Assembly: GCF_023283825.1 (NCBI RefSeq) | Contig: NZ_JAKILD010000021.1 | Coordinates: forward strand, 1-64,000 | Length of the DNA stretch: 64,000 bases | Reading direction: 5' to 3' | From: Shewanella olleyana | GTDB taxonomy: Bacteria; Pseudomonadota; Gammaproteobacteria; Enterobacterales; Shewanellaceae | Shown: positions 30,683 to 39,989 of the stretch, one piece after another | How the letters are laid out: each line of letters starts with the position of its first letter | Position numbering within the stretch: the stretch's first letter is position 1 | Made by a program: the position numbers and the translations under genes | The notes under the pieces: generated by a model | The model's input: only the letters and a program-made list of their open reading frames with translations | The model's database searches: none | What the model was told of the DNA's origin: nothing

Positions 30683-31564
30683 TTAGCTCTCTCCTTCAGG
30701 TAAGCTTAATCCCGCACGTTGGATTTTTATTTCTACCCCAGCTAACCAGCGCTTGGCCTGCTCATCATCTGGTTTTAACAACAAGTAGGATTGATAATAA
30801 CGTCGAGAATCCAATAGTTTACCGCGATATAGCTCGAGTAAAATTGCGAGGTTTACTTGGGCTTCAGGGTAATTAGGCCAGATGGAAAGCGCGGTTAAAT
30901 AGTCTTGTTCAGCCTGTTCAAATCGGCCTTGCTGTCTAGCAACCTGTGCTTTGAGTTGAAAGGCGTAGGGGTTTTTATTATTGATAGCTATAGCTTGAGT
31001 TAATTGGCTATCAGCCAATTCAAAGTCATTTTTATTGATAGCGATAAGGGCTTTGTTAACTAATGCACCTGATAGGCTTGGCTGCGCCAAGAGTACTTGA
31101 TCAAATAAGGTATCAGCTTGATCAAATTGCTGCTGTTTCATCAGCGCTAGTGCATCTTGATACTGGGTTAGCACTGAATTGGGTACATTGGCTAAACGTT
31201 GCTGAGCTTGCTCAGCGTATAAGTTGTAATTGTTGGCTGATATATCTTTTAAAGTGCCATGACTTGCCGTTTGCTTGTTTGAGCTGCTTGCTACAGAACC
31301 AACTTCCACTGAGTTAGTGTTGCCAGCATCTGTGTTGACCATATCCACCATACTGCTATCTAGGGCATCAATCCCCTTGGCTTCGCTGCTATCACTGGCA
31401 CTGTCACTCGCAACAGTTGCACACCCAGACAAGATTATTAGGCTGAAACCCATTAATAACTTGATGCTTACATGAGCTGATAAAAGCGTTTTATTCACTT
31501 TATTGTTCACGTGCCCGTTTACTACCTTACTTAAAGGTTTAGTGAATTGATTCAACGACATCAT
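30683..31564 (-). CDS. TPR-repeat lipoprotein
   Basis: A 293-residue lipoprotein with lipobox ILSGC (about residue 48) after a longish N-region, a serine-rich linker and then at least four tetratricopeptide repeats (ALMKQQQFDQADTLFDQVL, ALIAINKNDFELADSQLTQ, AQVARQQGRFEQAEQDYLT, and a fourth). A very strong ribosome binding site, AGGAGGTG, sits just before the first ATG. It overlaps the upstream 1136-residue gene by 26 bases. TPR lipoproteins such as PilF or Myxococcus AglT/GltE scaffold outer-membrane assemblies; I infer the same kind of role. Confidence 0.85.
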   Translation of the reverse strand: MMSLNQFTKPLSKVVNGHVNNKVNKTLLSAHVSIKLLMGFSLIILSGCATVASDSASDSSEAKGIDALDSSMVDMVNTDAGNTNSVEVGSVASSSNKQTASHGTLKDISANNYNLYAEQAQQRLANVPNSVLTQYQDALALMKQQQFDQADTLFDQVLLAQPSLSGALVNKALIAINKNDFELADSQLTQAIAINNKNPYAFQLKAQVARQQGRFEQAEQDYLTALSIWPNYPEAQVNLAILLELYRGKLLDSRRYYQSYLLLKPDDEQAKRWLAGVEIKIQRAGLSLPEGES

Positions 31565-34500
31565 GTGTCACCTCCTGTTTGTTATATAACGCAGGTGACA
31601 GCTCAGTTAGGGTTGCGAAGCTTTTGCCAATCCATTGGTCATAGATATTTTGCCAAGCCCGCTCAGTGTTACTGATATGAATTTCAATCGCCTTTTCCTC
31701 AAATGGATAGGCGAGTTCTTCAAGTAATATTTCGTACTCTTCTAAGGCTAATTCATCTAAGTCATTAGGGCGCTCTGAGTCCATGACATCTGCAGCGAGT
31801 TGGCGATACATTTCAGCTAAGTTAAACGTTGCTTGTGGCACATATTGTGCCCGCTGGAAATCCAACACTTGTTGGTAATAACTAATGGCTTGCTTCATGG
31901 CGTCTTGTTTACGCTTCAAGGTTTTATTTAATGGCGCAGTTAACTTGATCGCGATAAATGTTTGTTGATGAGCATGGGCAAGTCTTGATGCTGCAATCGA
32001 GGCTATTTCTATTTCACGGCCAGAAACAGGCTTGCTGCTTGCACTTTGCTTGTTATGGAAACTTAAAATCTGGCGATACCAGTAATACTCTTTATTTGGC
32101 TCGTTAGATTGCTGATAAAAACCGCTCATTTTTAATCGGACTTCTTGGGCGATATCCAACGGCTCAGGATAAGTTTTTGCATAAGTACGATAGGTTAAGC
32201 GTGCTTTTTCGGTTTCGCCTGCTTTAAGGTAGTACTCTGCTGCGGTGTACTGCGCTTCTCGTTTTAACGCACCAGAAGCTTGGTTAGCAACAATAATCAA
32301 CAGTTGCTCAGCGGCTAAATCCCATTGTTCTAATGCTTCATATGATTGTGCAAGTTTCGCTGGGATAGATTTACTGAACTGGTGTTGAGGGTAACGCTGC
32401 TGAAAGGGAATTAGTACAGCAACGGCTTGTTGCCATTGTTGCTGTGATAGCAACAGGTTGGCCGCTTCAAACTCACCACTGATGGCATATTTAGATTCTG
32501 GTACCACTTTACTTATCCGCAGTAAATCCACGACGGCAAGCTCAGGTGCTTGGACTTTATTGGCTTGCGCCTGGAAGTAGATACTAGAAGCTAATAAGTC
32601 ACGCATTTCTGCGCGAGCCTGTTTTTGTTGTTGGACAGTATTATTGCTGTCGGCACTTAAGTACTTAAGCGCCAAATTATAAGATTGTTCAGCAAGTACA
32701 TATTGGTTTTGTTGATATAAACCATGGGCATATAACTGACTGACCACTTGTACTTGCTTTAAGTTAGCACTGGAAAGCATTTTTCCATGCTGCAGTGGAT
32801 TAGTTACTGCGGTATCGCTAAGGTCAATGGCTCTGATTTGAGCTTGCTGCTGAACAAGTTCTAAATCTGTCGCTAATATCGCTTCAGCAGGTGTTTGTGT
32901 TGCTAACCTTGTAGTAGAAAGAGTTATGTCTTTTTCGCTGACTTCAACCTTTTTGGGTTTATTTATCACACCGTGGGCGACAAATACAAATTCAGTAAAT
33001 TGGCTTAAGTCTTGGTAATTCTTCATTTCAAAAGAATATTGACTCGCATGTGTTGCTAGCTCTAATGCGAGTTTATCTGTTGGATAATGGTCAATAAACT
33101 GCTTATCTAATGCTAATCTTTCATCGAGAATAAGTTGCCTTTGGGGATTTTCGGTATCAGCTTGATTTTGTAAAGGTTGCAAAATCTCGCGAATGGTAAC
33201 TGTTGTGGCGTAAGCTGATTGTTTTTTAAGACGTGCTCTCTCTGGAGTCAATTGCTCTTGAACGTCAGCAGTCAATTCAGGCTTTTTATTCGGTTGTTGT
33301 TCTGACTGTTGTTCTGATTCTTGTTTTGGCAGTTTATCAGCTATTGGCTCACCATAAGCAATGGCTTTATAGCTGGTGAGTGCTTGTCTGAATTGCTGCG
33401 CTTCAAAGTTGGCATCAGCATAAAGATATTCATCGGCTAATATATCTTTGGTAAGTAACTGCGCTGCCTGAGGAAGCTTGGCTAATTCTAGGTAAGTAGC
33501 TAAGGCGTTTGCTGCATCTTTAAAGGCATTGATTCGGTTTATGCCAGCTGGTTGCTGCTGCGCGTTAGCATAAACTCTACGGCTATGCTCATCACTAAAG
33601 CTCAGTAAATGAGGCAACAACTCTTGTTGCTGCTCAATAGGTGCTTGAGCCCAAAAGCGGCTGTTGAGCCCGTATTGGGTGATATAGTTATTTTTAAGTT
33701 TATGCATCGAGGCAAATTTGCCCTGACGCTGATAAAGCTCAAGTAATGCCAGCGAATAGCGAGCCGACCAGATATTGTCTTTGGCCAATTCGATATAGGC
33801 TTGGTAAGTCAATTCAGCATCATGCTGTAAATCTTGCTTAAGCAAAAATTTAGCTAAATTATCAAATAATACATGCTGATAAATGTGCAAGTAACTGGTA
33901 TTCGTCTGTTGCGATGTAACCAGCTCGACTAGTGATTCAGCTTGTTGTTGTTGGCTAAGTGAGATACTTAACACGCGTTGAGCATCTATCGCGAGATTTT
34001 GTTCTCGACTACTCAGGCTGTCAAAGCTAAAACTGGTTGAGTGTAGTTGGTTTGCTTGACTGCCAATATCACTGTCTGCGTCATCCAAAGAACTTGCTGA
34101 TATATGATTAGCTAAAATGGTATCGAATACAGCTAAGAAAGTTTTATCAGCTTCAGGTAAGCGGTTTAATTTAAATAGTGACCAGCCAGACATATAGATG
34201 CTGTTTAATAAGTATTTTTCATTATTTTCAGCCGACTGAACCTGTTTATAGGCACTAATCGCAGCAGGGTAATCTTGCAGATTGTAATAAATTTCGCCAC
34301 GCCTAAAATTGAGTTCAGCAAGGTATTGCGTATTAGGGTATCGAGCTAACAAGGACTCCATTTCAAGTAAACTTTCATCTAGTTCACCTTGTAAATCTAA
34401 TGCTTTTGCAAGCTGATATTGCAAGTGTTCATTGTCTGCTCTATTCGGGTAACGCGCTAATAATCCTTGGTATTCACTAATTAACTTGGCCAGCTGCTGA

Positions 34501-34949
34501 TCATTTTGTTTGAACTGAGCTAAAGCTGCTTGCTCAGTACTTATTGCTTGTTCAGTACTTTTTGTTTTCTCAGTAATAAGTGCCACTGCTGTTGGGTTGG
34601 TATTAGATGTCTCAAGCTCAGCGTCAAACCCACCAAACATTTGCTCTTCAAGGTTTTCGGTCTTGATTTGAACTAGACGATATTCAACATTGGTTCGCAC
34701 TTCAGGATTCGGTTCTAAAGTTAGCAGCTGCTGATAAATTTTTGCTAAAGCTTGAGTACGCTGCGCTTTAGTTAAAGCGGCTGAATCCAAATTTAATGCG
34801 GGTTGTTGCTTGGCTAAATCAGTCAATGTTGCCCGTTGGGATTGACCCACATTTGATGTATCAGAGGTACTTTTACAGCCGCTAATACTGATACCAGCAG
34901 TGAGCATGCAAGTGATTAATACTGATAATTTAAATCTAGGCTGAATCAT
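31539..34949 (-). CDS. Very large TPR-rich lipoprotein
   Basis: An 1136-residue lipoprotein: lipobox SISGC at about residue 25, then many tetratricopeptide-like units across most of its length (for example AKALDLQGELDESLLEMESLLARYP, EIYYNLQDYPAAISAYK, AEYYLKAGETEKARLTYRTY). Glutamine-rich stretches are common and a QSEQQPNKKPE linker lies near residue 550. AAGGAGGG precedes the ATG, which shares one base with the stop of the gene upstream (TAATG). Such proteins act as protein-binding scaffolds; the partner is likely another member of this cluster. I know no characterised homologue. Confidence 0.85.
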   Translation of the reverse strand: MIQPRFKLSVLITCMLTAGISISGCKSTSDTSNVGQSQRATLTDLAKQQPALNLDSAALTKAQRTQALAKIYQQLLTLEPNPEVRTNVEYRLVQIKTENLEEQMFGGFDAELETSNTNPTAVALITEKTKSTEQAISTEQAALAQFKQNDQQLAKLISEYQGLLARYPNRADNEHLQYQLAKALDLQGELDESLLEMESLLARYPNTQYLAELNFRRGEIYYNLQDYPAAISAYKQVQSAENNEKYLLNSIYMSGWSLFKLNRLPEADKTFLAVFDTILANHISASSLDDADSDIGSQANQLHSTSFSFDSLSSREQNLAIDAQRVLSISLSQQQQAESLVELVTSQQTNTSYLHIYQHVLFDNLAKFLLKQDLQHDAELTYQAYIELAKDNIWSARYSLALLELYQRQGKFASMHKLKNNYITQYGLNSRFWAQAPIEQQQELLPHLLSFSDEHSRRVYANAQQQPAGINRINAFKDAANALATYLELAKLPQAAQLLTKDILADEYLYADANFEAQQFRQALTSYKAIAYGEPIADKLPKQESEQQSEQQPNKKPELTADVQEQLTPERARLKKQSAYATTVTIREILQPLQNQADTENPQRQLILDERLALDKQFIDHYPTDKLALELATHASQYSFEMKNYQDLSQFTEFVFVAHGVINKPKKVEVSEKDITLSTTRLATQTPAEAILATDLELVQQQAQIRAIDLSDTAVTNPLQHGKMLSSANLKQVQVVSQLYAHGLYQQNQYVLAEQSYNLALKYLSADSNNTVQQQKQARAEMRDLLASSIYFQAQANKVQAPELAVVDLLRISKVVPESKYAISGEFEAANLLLSQQQWQQAVAVLIPFQQRYPQHQFSKSIPAKLAQSYEALEQWDLAAEQLLIIVANQASGALKREAQYTAAEYYLKAGETEKARLTYRTYAKTYPEPLDIAQEVRLKMSGFYQQSNEPNKEYYWYRQILSFHNKQSASSKPVSGREIEIASIAASRLAHAHQQTFIAIKLTAPLNKTLKRKQDAMKQAISYYQQVLDFQRAQYVPQATFNLAEMYRQLAADVMDSERPNDLDELALEEYEILLEELAYPFEEKAIEIHISNTERAWQNIYDQWIGKSFATLTELSPALYNKQEVTHDVVESIH

Positions 34950-37297
34950 TACAATCCCTCCTTAGTATTGACTAAAGAAGATGCTGCTTTTGGAGCTGAA
35001 CTTGCCATAGGCACTGAGTCCATCTGTGACATTTGCTCTAAAACTGCAGCCATTTCGTGGCGAGATGTCAGTAACAATTGCTGCAGTTGGCTTTGTTGTT
35101 GTGTAACAAATACGGTTATTTTTTGCTGGATTTTTTGCTCAGTAGCTGTTGTGAGTTGAGCAATGTTTTCGGTCACCTTAGTCAGTGCTACCTCAGCTTG
35201 TACCTGACGTTGCTCAAACGGGTTAGTTTGCTGCTGAGTATTAGCTAATAGCGCAAAACGCTTTTGTTGCTTAGTGGCAATAATCAGTTGTTGTTCAACC
35301 TCTTTTAACAGTTTTTTATGTTGCCATAATCGTTGCGGGAATTGTTGCTGTAGCTTCCAATCTAATACTGCTTCAACCCGAGCAAGTCTTTGTTGATAGT
35401 CTTCGGTATTTCTTTGACCATTCACTGCAGCGATTATTTGATGACTTTGATTAACTCGGTTAAGCCAGTCTTGTTCAGCCTCATTGGCAAAAACGCGAGC
35501 ATTTTGCTGCAGCTCTGCCTCACTAATGGTGATACTGAGTTGCTGCTGTTGAAGTGTTAGTTGCTGAATCAGTTCAGCATAAGGCGTTTGTTTTTGCTGC
35601 TGAATAATTCGTGCTTGGCGTTGCTTATTAAGCTCAATGGTTTCCTTTATCCAAGCATTTTTTTGTTGCTGCTCTAAGAGGTTTTGCTTGAGTAATGTCA
35701 GCTCGGTTAAGGTATCGACATCGTTTTTAAGTTCAGGGTTTTGTAACGCTTTTTGTAGCCATAAGCTTTGGCTATCATTTTGCGTTGTCAGTGGATTTTG
35801 TTTATCGAAAATAGTGGCGAACTTAAGCTGTTTAATGTCTTTTTGAAAGCGAGCTAAATCGGCTAATTGCTCAAGATAAAGCTGCTCGGCTTGTTGGTAG
35901 CTGGTTAAGCTTTCTGCCAATGTATTTTGTTGTTTGATTTGCGCCGATAAAAGTAATGCTGACTGCCAGCCAAGTTGTGAATGCGGGTATTGACGAGTTA
36001 ATAAATCAAGCAGGGCGGTTGAAGTACTATATTGGTTAACTTGTTGGGCTGAAAAAGCAAATAAAAATAGAGCCGACTCGATATATGGACTGTGCTGCGG
36101 GAAGTCTTTTAATTGATCAAATGCGGCTTGATATTGCGCTTGTTTAACATACATTTGCGCAAGTAATAGCTGCGCATAATCTTTTATGGCCTGCTGTTGT
36201 AGCACTTTATCGTTTGCGCTGTCTTCATCGCGATTAACCGATTGAAGGCTTTTTTCGGTAAATAAGTCTTGCCAAAAACTGGTTTCAGTGTGCGCTAAAC
36301 GAATATTTTTAACACGCGTCAGCAGCAGCTCTGCTTCTTTAAAGTCACCGACTTCAATCATTTGTAATGCTTGGTTTAGCATCACGTAAGCTGATAGCGA
36401 TGAATAACCAGTCGCCTCAGTTTCATCATCCAGGTTAACTGCAAACTTGCTGGATGCTTCACCTATGATATTAGCGGAAGGCGTATTAATGGCAGGCCAA
36501 TGGGCTAGTTGATTTAAAATCAGATATTGTTCGGCATAAGACGCGGGTAGCTTATCTATTTTGCCTAATGTGCGCTGGGCTGCGGTTACTTTTCCTTGCT
36601 CGATTTGTTGCTCTGACAATTGCAAAAGGGCAATTAATTTAAGCTCAGCAGCTGAGGTGTTAGATTTGGCATTGTTACTTTCATTATGATTGTCATTAGT
36701 GCTTTCATTATTATTGTCGTTAGTGCTATCAGTTGACTGTGGCGATAATCCTGCCAGTTTGTCTTTAGCTTGCTGTTCTATTAACACTTGTTCAAATGTG
36801 GCTAATGTCTCAGTTGCCTGATGATGTAAACCAATAGAAACCTGTAAGCCAGCTTCAAATAAATGACTTTTAGCTGTGTCGGCTTCAAAGCGTTGTCGAT
36901 TAAAGGCAACTTGTCTTAATGCGGCGTTATAGTCGCCTTCGAAGTAATAATATAAGGCTTGGCGATAGAGTTTATTTCGAAAACTTGCCTGCTGCTCTGG
37001 CGTTGCTGCTACTGCTGATTCTTCTGCGATAGCGGACTTTTCAATCTGAGCTGTATTAGTCTGCTCGTTAATAGCTAGTGCGGCATTGACCGAGCAAGAA
37101 ACAATAAGACAGCTTGCTACTACAAAGCGCGGTAATGCAGACTTAAGGTTTTTGCTAAGTAGTGGCAATGAGCTCACTGATGTTAACGAACGAGCTAGTG
37201 TTAACGAACGAGCTAGTGTTAACGAACCAACTAGTGTTAACGAGTTAATCATTGATCCCATTAACGAGCGGTGAGTTTTTGCTAAGTAAACTGGCAT
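34949..37297 (-). CDS. Large periplasmic TPR/coiled-coil protein
   Basis: A 782-residue, glutamine- and alanine-rich protein. A signal peptide-like segment (FVVASCLIVSCSVNAALA) occurs unusually late, about residues 58-75; it is preceded by repeated SLTLARS units encoded by an 18-bp DNA repeat. The first half has TPR-like helices; the second half is predicted from heptad-like spacing to be a long coiled coil (from about residue 540). A short 24-bp duplication encodes the STNDN-rich linker near residue 190. The true start is uncertain, as no clear binding site is seen at 37297 or at an internal ATG (37261). Confidence 0.75.
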   Translation of the reverse strand: MPVYLAKTHRSLMGSMINSLTLVGSLTLARSLTLARSLTSVSSLPLLSKNLKSALPRFVVASCLIVSCSVNAALAINEQTNTAQIEKSAIAEESAVAATPEQQASFRNKLYRQALYYYFEGDYNAALRQVAFNRQRFEADTAKSHLFEAGLQVSIGLHHQATETLATFEQVLIEQQAKDKLAGLSPQSTDSTNDNNNESTNDNHNESNNAKSNTSAAELKLIALLQLSEQQIEQGKVTAAQRTLGKIDKLPASYAEQYLILNQLAHWPAINTPSANIIGEASSKFAVNLDDETEATGYSSLSAYVMLNQALQMIEVGDFKEAELLLTRVKNIRLAHTETSFWQDLFTEKSLQSVNRDEDSANDKVLQQQAIKDYAQLLLAQMYVKQAQYQAAFDQLKDFPQHSPYIESALFLFAFSAQQVNQYSTSTALLDLLTRQYPHSQLGWQSALLLSAQIKQQNTLAESLTSYQQAEQLYLEQLADLARFQKDIKQLKFATIFDKQNPLTTQNDSQSLWLQKALQNPELKNDVDTLTELTLLKQNLLEQQQKNAWIKETIELNKQRQARIIQQQKQTPYAELIQQLTLQQQQLSITISEAELQQNARVFANEAEQDWLNRVNQSHQIIAAVNGQRNTEDYQQRLARVEAVLDWKLQQQFPQRLWQHKKLLKEVEQQLIIATKQQKRFALLANTQQQTNPFEQRQVQAEVALTKVTENIAQLTTATEQKIQQKITVFVTQQQSQLQQLLLTSRHEMAAVLEQMSQMDSVPMASSAPKAASSLVNTKEGL
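37181..37246. repeat. 18-bp in-frame tandem repeat
   Basis: About 3.6 copies of an 18-bp unit beginning TGTTAACGAACGAGCTAG lie in the extreme 5' end of the large coiled-coil gene and encode repeated SLTLAR hexapeptides. Copy-number change would lengthen or shorten the N-region without a frameshift. Confidence 0.9.
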
Positions 37298-37303
37298 AAT
37301 CAG

Positions 37304-37990
37304 TTATAAAACCCACTCTTCAACTTTCACATCAGCGCGATAGCTCGATGCGTTATCTTCAAGCTTGAGCTCCAGCATGACGGTTTCATCGCTTTTTTCA
37401 AACTCATGATTAACGGCTCTTTGAACTGGTCGTCCTTCAGCATCTGCACCGGTAAAAATGGCGGTGAGCTGGTGTTGGCCTGTTTTCAAATTACCCATAT
37501 AAACCTTTTGTATGCCACCTTTTTCTAATGCGCGGCGTTGACGCTCGGTATATAAAAATCCTGCCACATTGTCGCTATTAATTTTAAGCTCAACACTGTC
37601 TAGGGTAAAAAATCGCCCGACATCCACTGACACAAATACCGCAACTTGAGTACTGGCTGGAAACAATAGATCTTCTTCGAGGATAAATAGGTCACGGTTA
37701 AGCTTGATAACTTGGCTCTTAATGTCTTCTAGCTCACTGGCGACAGCGCTATTTGCTGAGAGATTTTTGACATTAGCATCAACATTAGCACCAAGATTGG
37801 CATCAACGTCATCATTCGCATAGCTTGGATTAATGAGCATGGTGCATAGCGTTATCGCTGACAAAAGCTTCGATATAAACGGTTTGAAAAATACGCTTTT
37901 AAACATCAATTGCGGATTTGTAAATCCGTGTTCTACTTGATTCATATTCTCTGCCTTGAAAATGGGTAAATGGCTAACAGTGCGCATCAT
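37304..37990 (-). CDS. Uncharacterised secreted protein
   Basis: A 228-residue protein that I cannot assign to a characterised family. A signal sequence (FISKLLSAITLCTMLINPSYA) precedes a spacer with DANLGANVDANV repeats and a short coiled-coil segment (ASELEDIKSQVIKLNRDLFILEEDLL). The remainder looks like beta-sandwich sequence (VFVSVDVGRFFTLDSVELKINSDNVAGF, GQHQLTAIFTGADAEGRPV). An ATG at 37945 with AAGG upstream is an alternative start closer to the signal sequence. It lies three bases after the DUF3570 gene and seven bases before the coiled-coil gene, so it belongs to the same operon. Confidence 0.75.
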   Translation of the reverse strand: MMRTVSHLPIFKAENMNQVEHGFTNPQLMFKSVFFKPFISKLLSAITLCTMLINPSYANDDVDANLGANVDANVKNLSANSAVASELEDIKSQVIKLNRDLFILEEDLLFPASTQVAVFVSVDVGRFFTLDSVELKINSDNVAGFLYTERQRRALEKGGIQKVYMGNLKTGQHQLTAIFTGADAEGRPVQRAVNHEFEKSDETVMLELKLEDNASSYRADVKVEEWVL

Positions 37991-37992
37991 GA

Positions 37993-39135
37993 TTAAAAGT
38001 AAACGCTGTAAAAGGCGCGTATTACGTTAGCTGAAAAGTTATAAAACGGTTCATTTCCCACACCGCCATCAGCGGTTGGATCTCTAAAATTGTTGTAATC
38101 GAAAGTAATATAATCCCATTGCAAACTGGCCTCTGAGCGAGTGTCGCCAAAGGATAAGCTTTCAGGCATTAGGTATGTGAGCCCAAGACCAAGGGTTAAA
38201 TCATTAAAATCACTGAGTTCTTTATCTCTAGCCAAGTAATTTTGTGCATCTTGATAAGGGAACAAATCGCTATAAAACTCGGCTTGGGTTTGCTGGTAAT
38301 AGCGCACTTTAAATTCAAGTTCTAAAAAGTCACCAATAGGATGACGGTAACCTAACTCAACATCATTGGCGTTGATTTCCCAACTGTCGTTGAAGTAACG
38401 GTAATGAAAAAACAATGCGGCTCTGTAAGGAAGAAAATAACTGGCTGATAATTTACTTGAAAATGAATTACGGGTTTCAGGGTATATCTCAGATTGATAG
38501 CCCACACCCGATGGGTTACTGCTATCCAAATAACGCACTGTACGGTATGGATTATTTAGGTAACCTTCATCTGCAATTGCCTCAAAATTGAGTTGTGCAG
38601 TTAAGTTTTTGGTTAAGATTTGACTGATACCAGCGCGAATACGGTATTGCTGGCTTTGCTCTTCAAACAGGTCATCACCGTTACGGCGAATTTCATTATC
38701 GCCATAAGACACACCAAGGCTTAGGTTGGTTAGATCGCCAAAGGTATCTTGAGAAACATTGACACTAAACGACTGAGCTAAGTAATCATCTTCATCACTT
38801 TGGCGTACATTAAAAGACATTAAGGTTTTATCATTCAGGTATTCAACCCCAACTTGGCCTTCATGACGTTTCTCACTGTACGGACTCGCGGTACTGATGA
38901 CATCCACCGAGGCAGAAGAAATGGTATCGAGGTAGTAATAGCCTGTGAAAGCTAATGACTCAGTGGCTTTTTTACGAAGTAACACTGATGGCCCATCAAT
39001 CTTCATCCCGCCGCCTTCGTAGCTATGATAGAGCACATCAGCGCGATCAGGCTCTAATACCGCAGCCCAAGACAATGGAGCGTGTAAAGTCACTAGCAGC
39101 AAAGCCATTAGCTTAATCAAAGGCGACTTCATCAT
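37993..39135 (-). CDS. DUF3570 outer-membrane beta-barrel protein
   Basis: A 380-residue protein with a signal peptide (MALLLVTLHAPLSWA) and alternating amphipathic strands that end in an aromatic residue (RAFYSVYF), as in outer-membrane barrels. It contains DRADVLYHSYEGGGMKIDGPSVLLRK near the mature N-terminus, which I recognise as the DUF3570 family. The ATG pair at 39135/39132 follows the DUF4266 gene stop by one base, marking tight coupling; these two families commonly occur side by side. Biochemical function is unknown. Confidence 0.85.
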   Translation of the reverse strand: MMKSPLIKLMALLLVTLHAPLSWAAVLEPDRADVLYHSYEGGGMKIDGPSVLLRKKATESLAFTGYYYLDTISSASVDVISTASPYSEKRHEGQVGVEYLNDKTLMSFNVRQSDEDDYLAQSFSVNVSQDTFGDLTNLSLGVSYGDNEIRRNGDDLFEEQSQQYRIRAGISQILTKNLTAQLNFEAIADEGYLNNPYRTVRYLDSSNPSGVGYQSEIYPETRNSFSSKLSASYFLPYRAALFFHYRYFNDSWEINANDVELGYRHPIGDFLELEFKVRYYQQTQAEFYSDLFPYQDAQNYLARDKELSDFNDLTLGLGLTYLMPESLSFGDTRSEASLQWDYITFDYNNFRDPTADGGVGNEPFYNFSANVIRAFYSVYF

Positions 39136-39136
39136 A

Positions 39137-39385
39137 TTAGTTACAACCACAACCACCGCCTCCTGTTCCTTCAGCGCCGCGGGCAGATTCACGTGCTTCT
39201 AATACGTGAGCAACATGCATATTGGCGATAGGGTGGCGGCCAAAGCGCATAATGGGATCGGCTAAGTTTTGACGTTCATAGGGTTTAACCCAAGGCTCAA
39301 TATCTAAGCTTGAGCAACCTGATAATGTCAGTAACGAGGCTAAGGCTGTTGCTGTGATGATTAGTTTTGTCATTGGGTTCACCAT
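39137..39385 (-). CDS. DUF4266 lipoprotein
   Basis: An 82-residue lipoprotein: lipobox LTLSGC, mature sequence beginning CSSLDIEPWVKPYERQNLA, and the DUF4266 hallmark of a glycine-rich cysteine-containing C-terminus (GTGGGGCGCN). The WVKPYERQNLADPIM block is family-typical. It starts two bases after the TlpA-like gene stop and is followed directly by DUF3570. The paired C-terminal cysteines could be a metal site, a thioether site or a disulfide that the neighbouring thioredoxin reduces; this is inference. Confidence 0.9.
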   Translation of the reverse strand: MVNPMTKLIITATALASLLTLSGCSSLDIEPWVKPYERQNLADPIMRFGRHPIANMHVAHVLEARESARGAEGTGGGGCGCN

Positions 39386-39389
39386 AGGG

Positions 39390-39893
39390 TTATTCTCTGA
39401 TCAGCTTTTTAATCGCAGCGGCATATTTTTTCTCGTAACCGTCTTGGTATCCAAGAAACACATATCGCACTTTGCCATCACGGTCGACAATCACTGTGGT
39501 TGGCATGGCTTTTACATCGTAGGTTTCAGAAAGGGAGTTGGTTTCATCAAAAAATATATCGAAACTTAAATTAAGATCGGCGAGGAAATCCTTACCAGCT
39601 TGGTTCTCTTGTTCAACGTTAACTCCCCAAACCGCGACACCTAAGTCTTGATAGTTATCCTCAAGTTTTTGCAATACAGGCATCTCTTTACGGCATGGCC
39701 CACACCAAGAGGCCCAAAAGTTAATTAAAATGATATTGCCGCGCTGCTCAGATAGTTTAAGGTTTTCACCTTGCATATTCTTGAGCGTAAAATCAGGTGC
39801 CATGTCTCCTTCTGACAATGCGTGGGCTTGTATCGACACGCTCAGGGCTAAGAAGGTGCATAAGGCGATAAACCAGCGCTTTGAAAACATCAT
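39390..39893 (-). CDS. TlpA-like periplasmic thioredoxin
   Basis: A 167-residue membrane-anchored or secreted redoxin of the TlpA/AhpC-TSA type. Signal peptide WFIALCTFLALSVSIQAHA; active site WASWCGPCRKE with the CxxC pair; the cis-proline loop is in KAMPTTVIVDRDG. The start at 39893 has AAGGATT upstream; the frame extends 25 codons further. It is in an operon with a DUF4266 lipoprotein, whose C-terminal cysteines are possible substrates, and near several c-type cytochromes whose CxxCH thiols need to be reduced before haem attachment. Confidence 0.9.
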   Translation of the reverse strand: MMFSKRWFIALCTFLALSVSIQAHALSEGDMAPDFTLKNMQGENLKLSEQRGNIILINFWASWCGPCRKEMPVLQKLEDNYQDLGVAVWGVNVEQENQAGKDFLADLNLSFDIFFDETNSLSETYDVKAMPTTVIVDRDGKVRYVFLGYQDGYEKKYAAAIKKLIRE

Positions 39894-39989
39894 TGATAAT
39901 CCTTTATTATGTTTTTTATTTCGTTTTTGATGATTTAGTCTGCCGTCGATGGCGAGACTTTTACGCATTTAGGGAGTGTTAATGCACCC

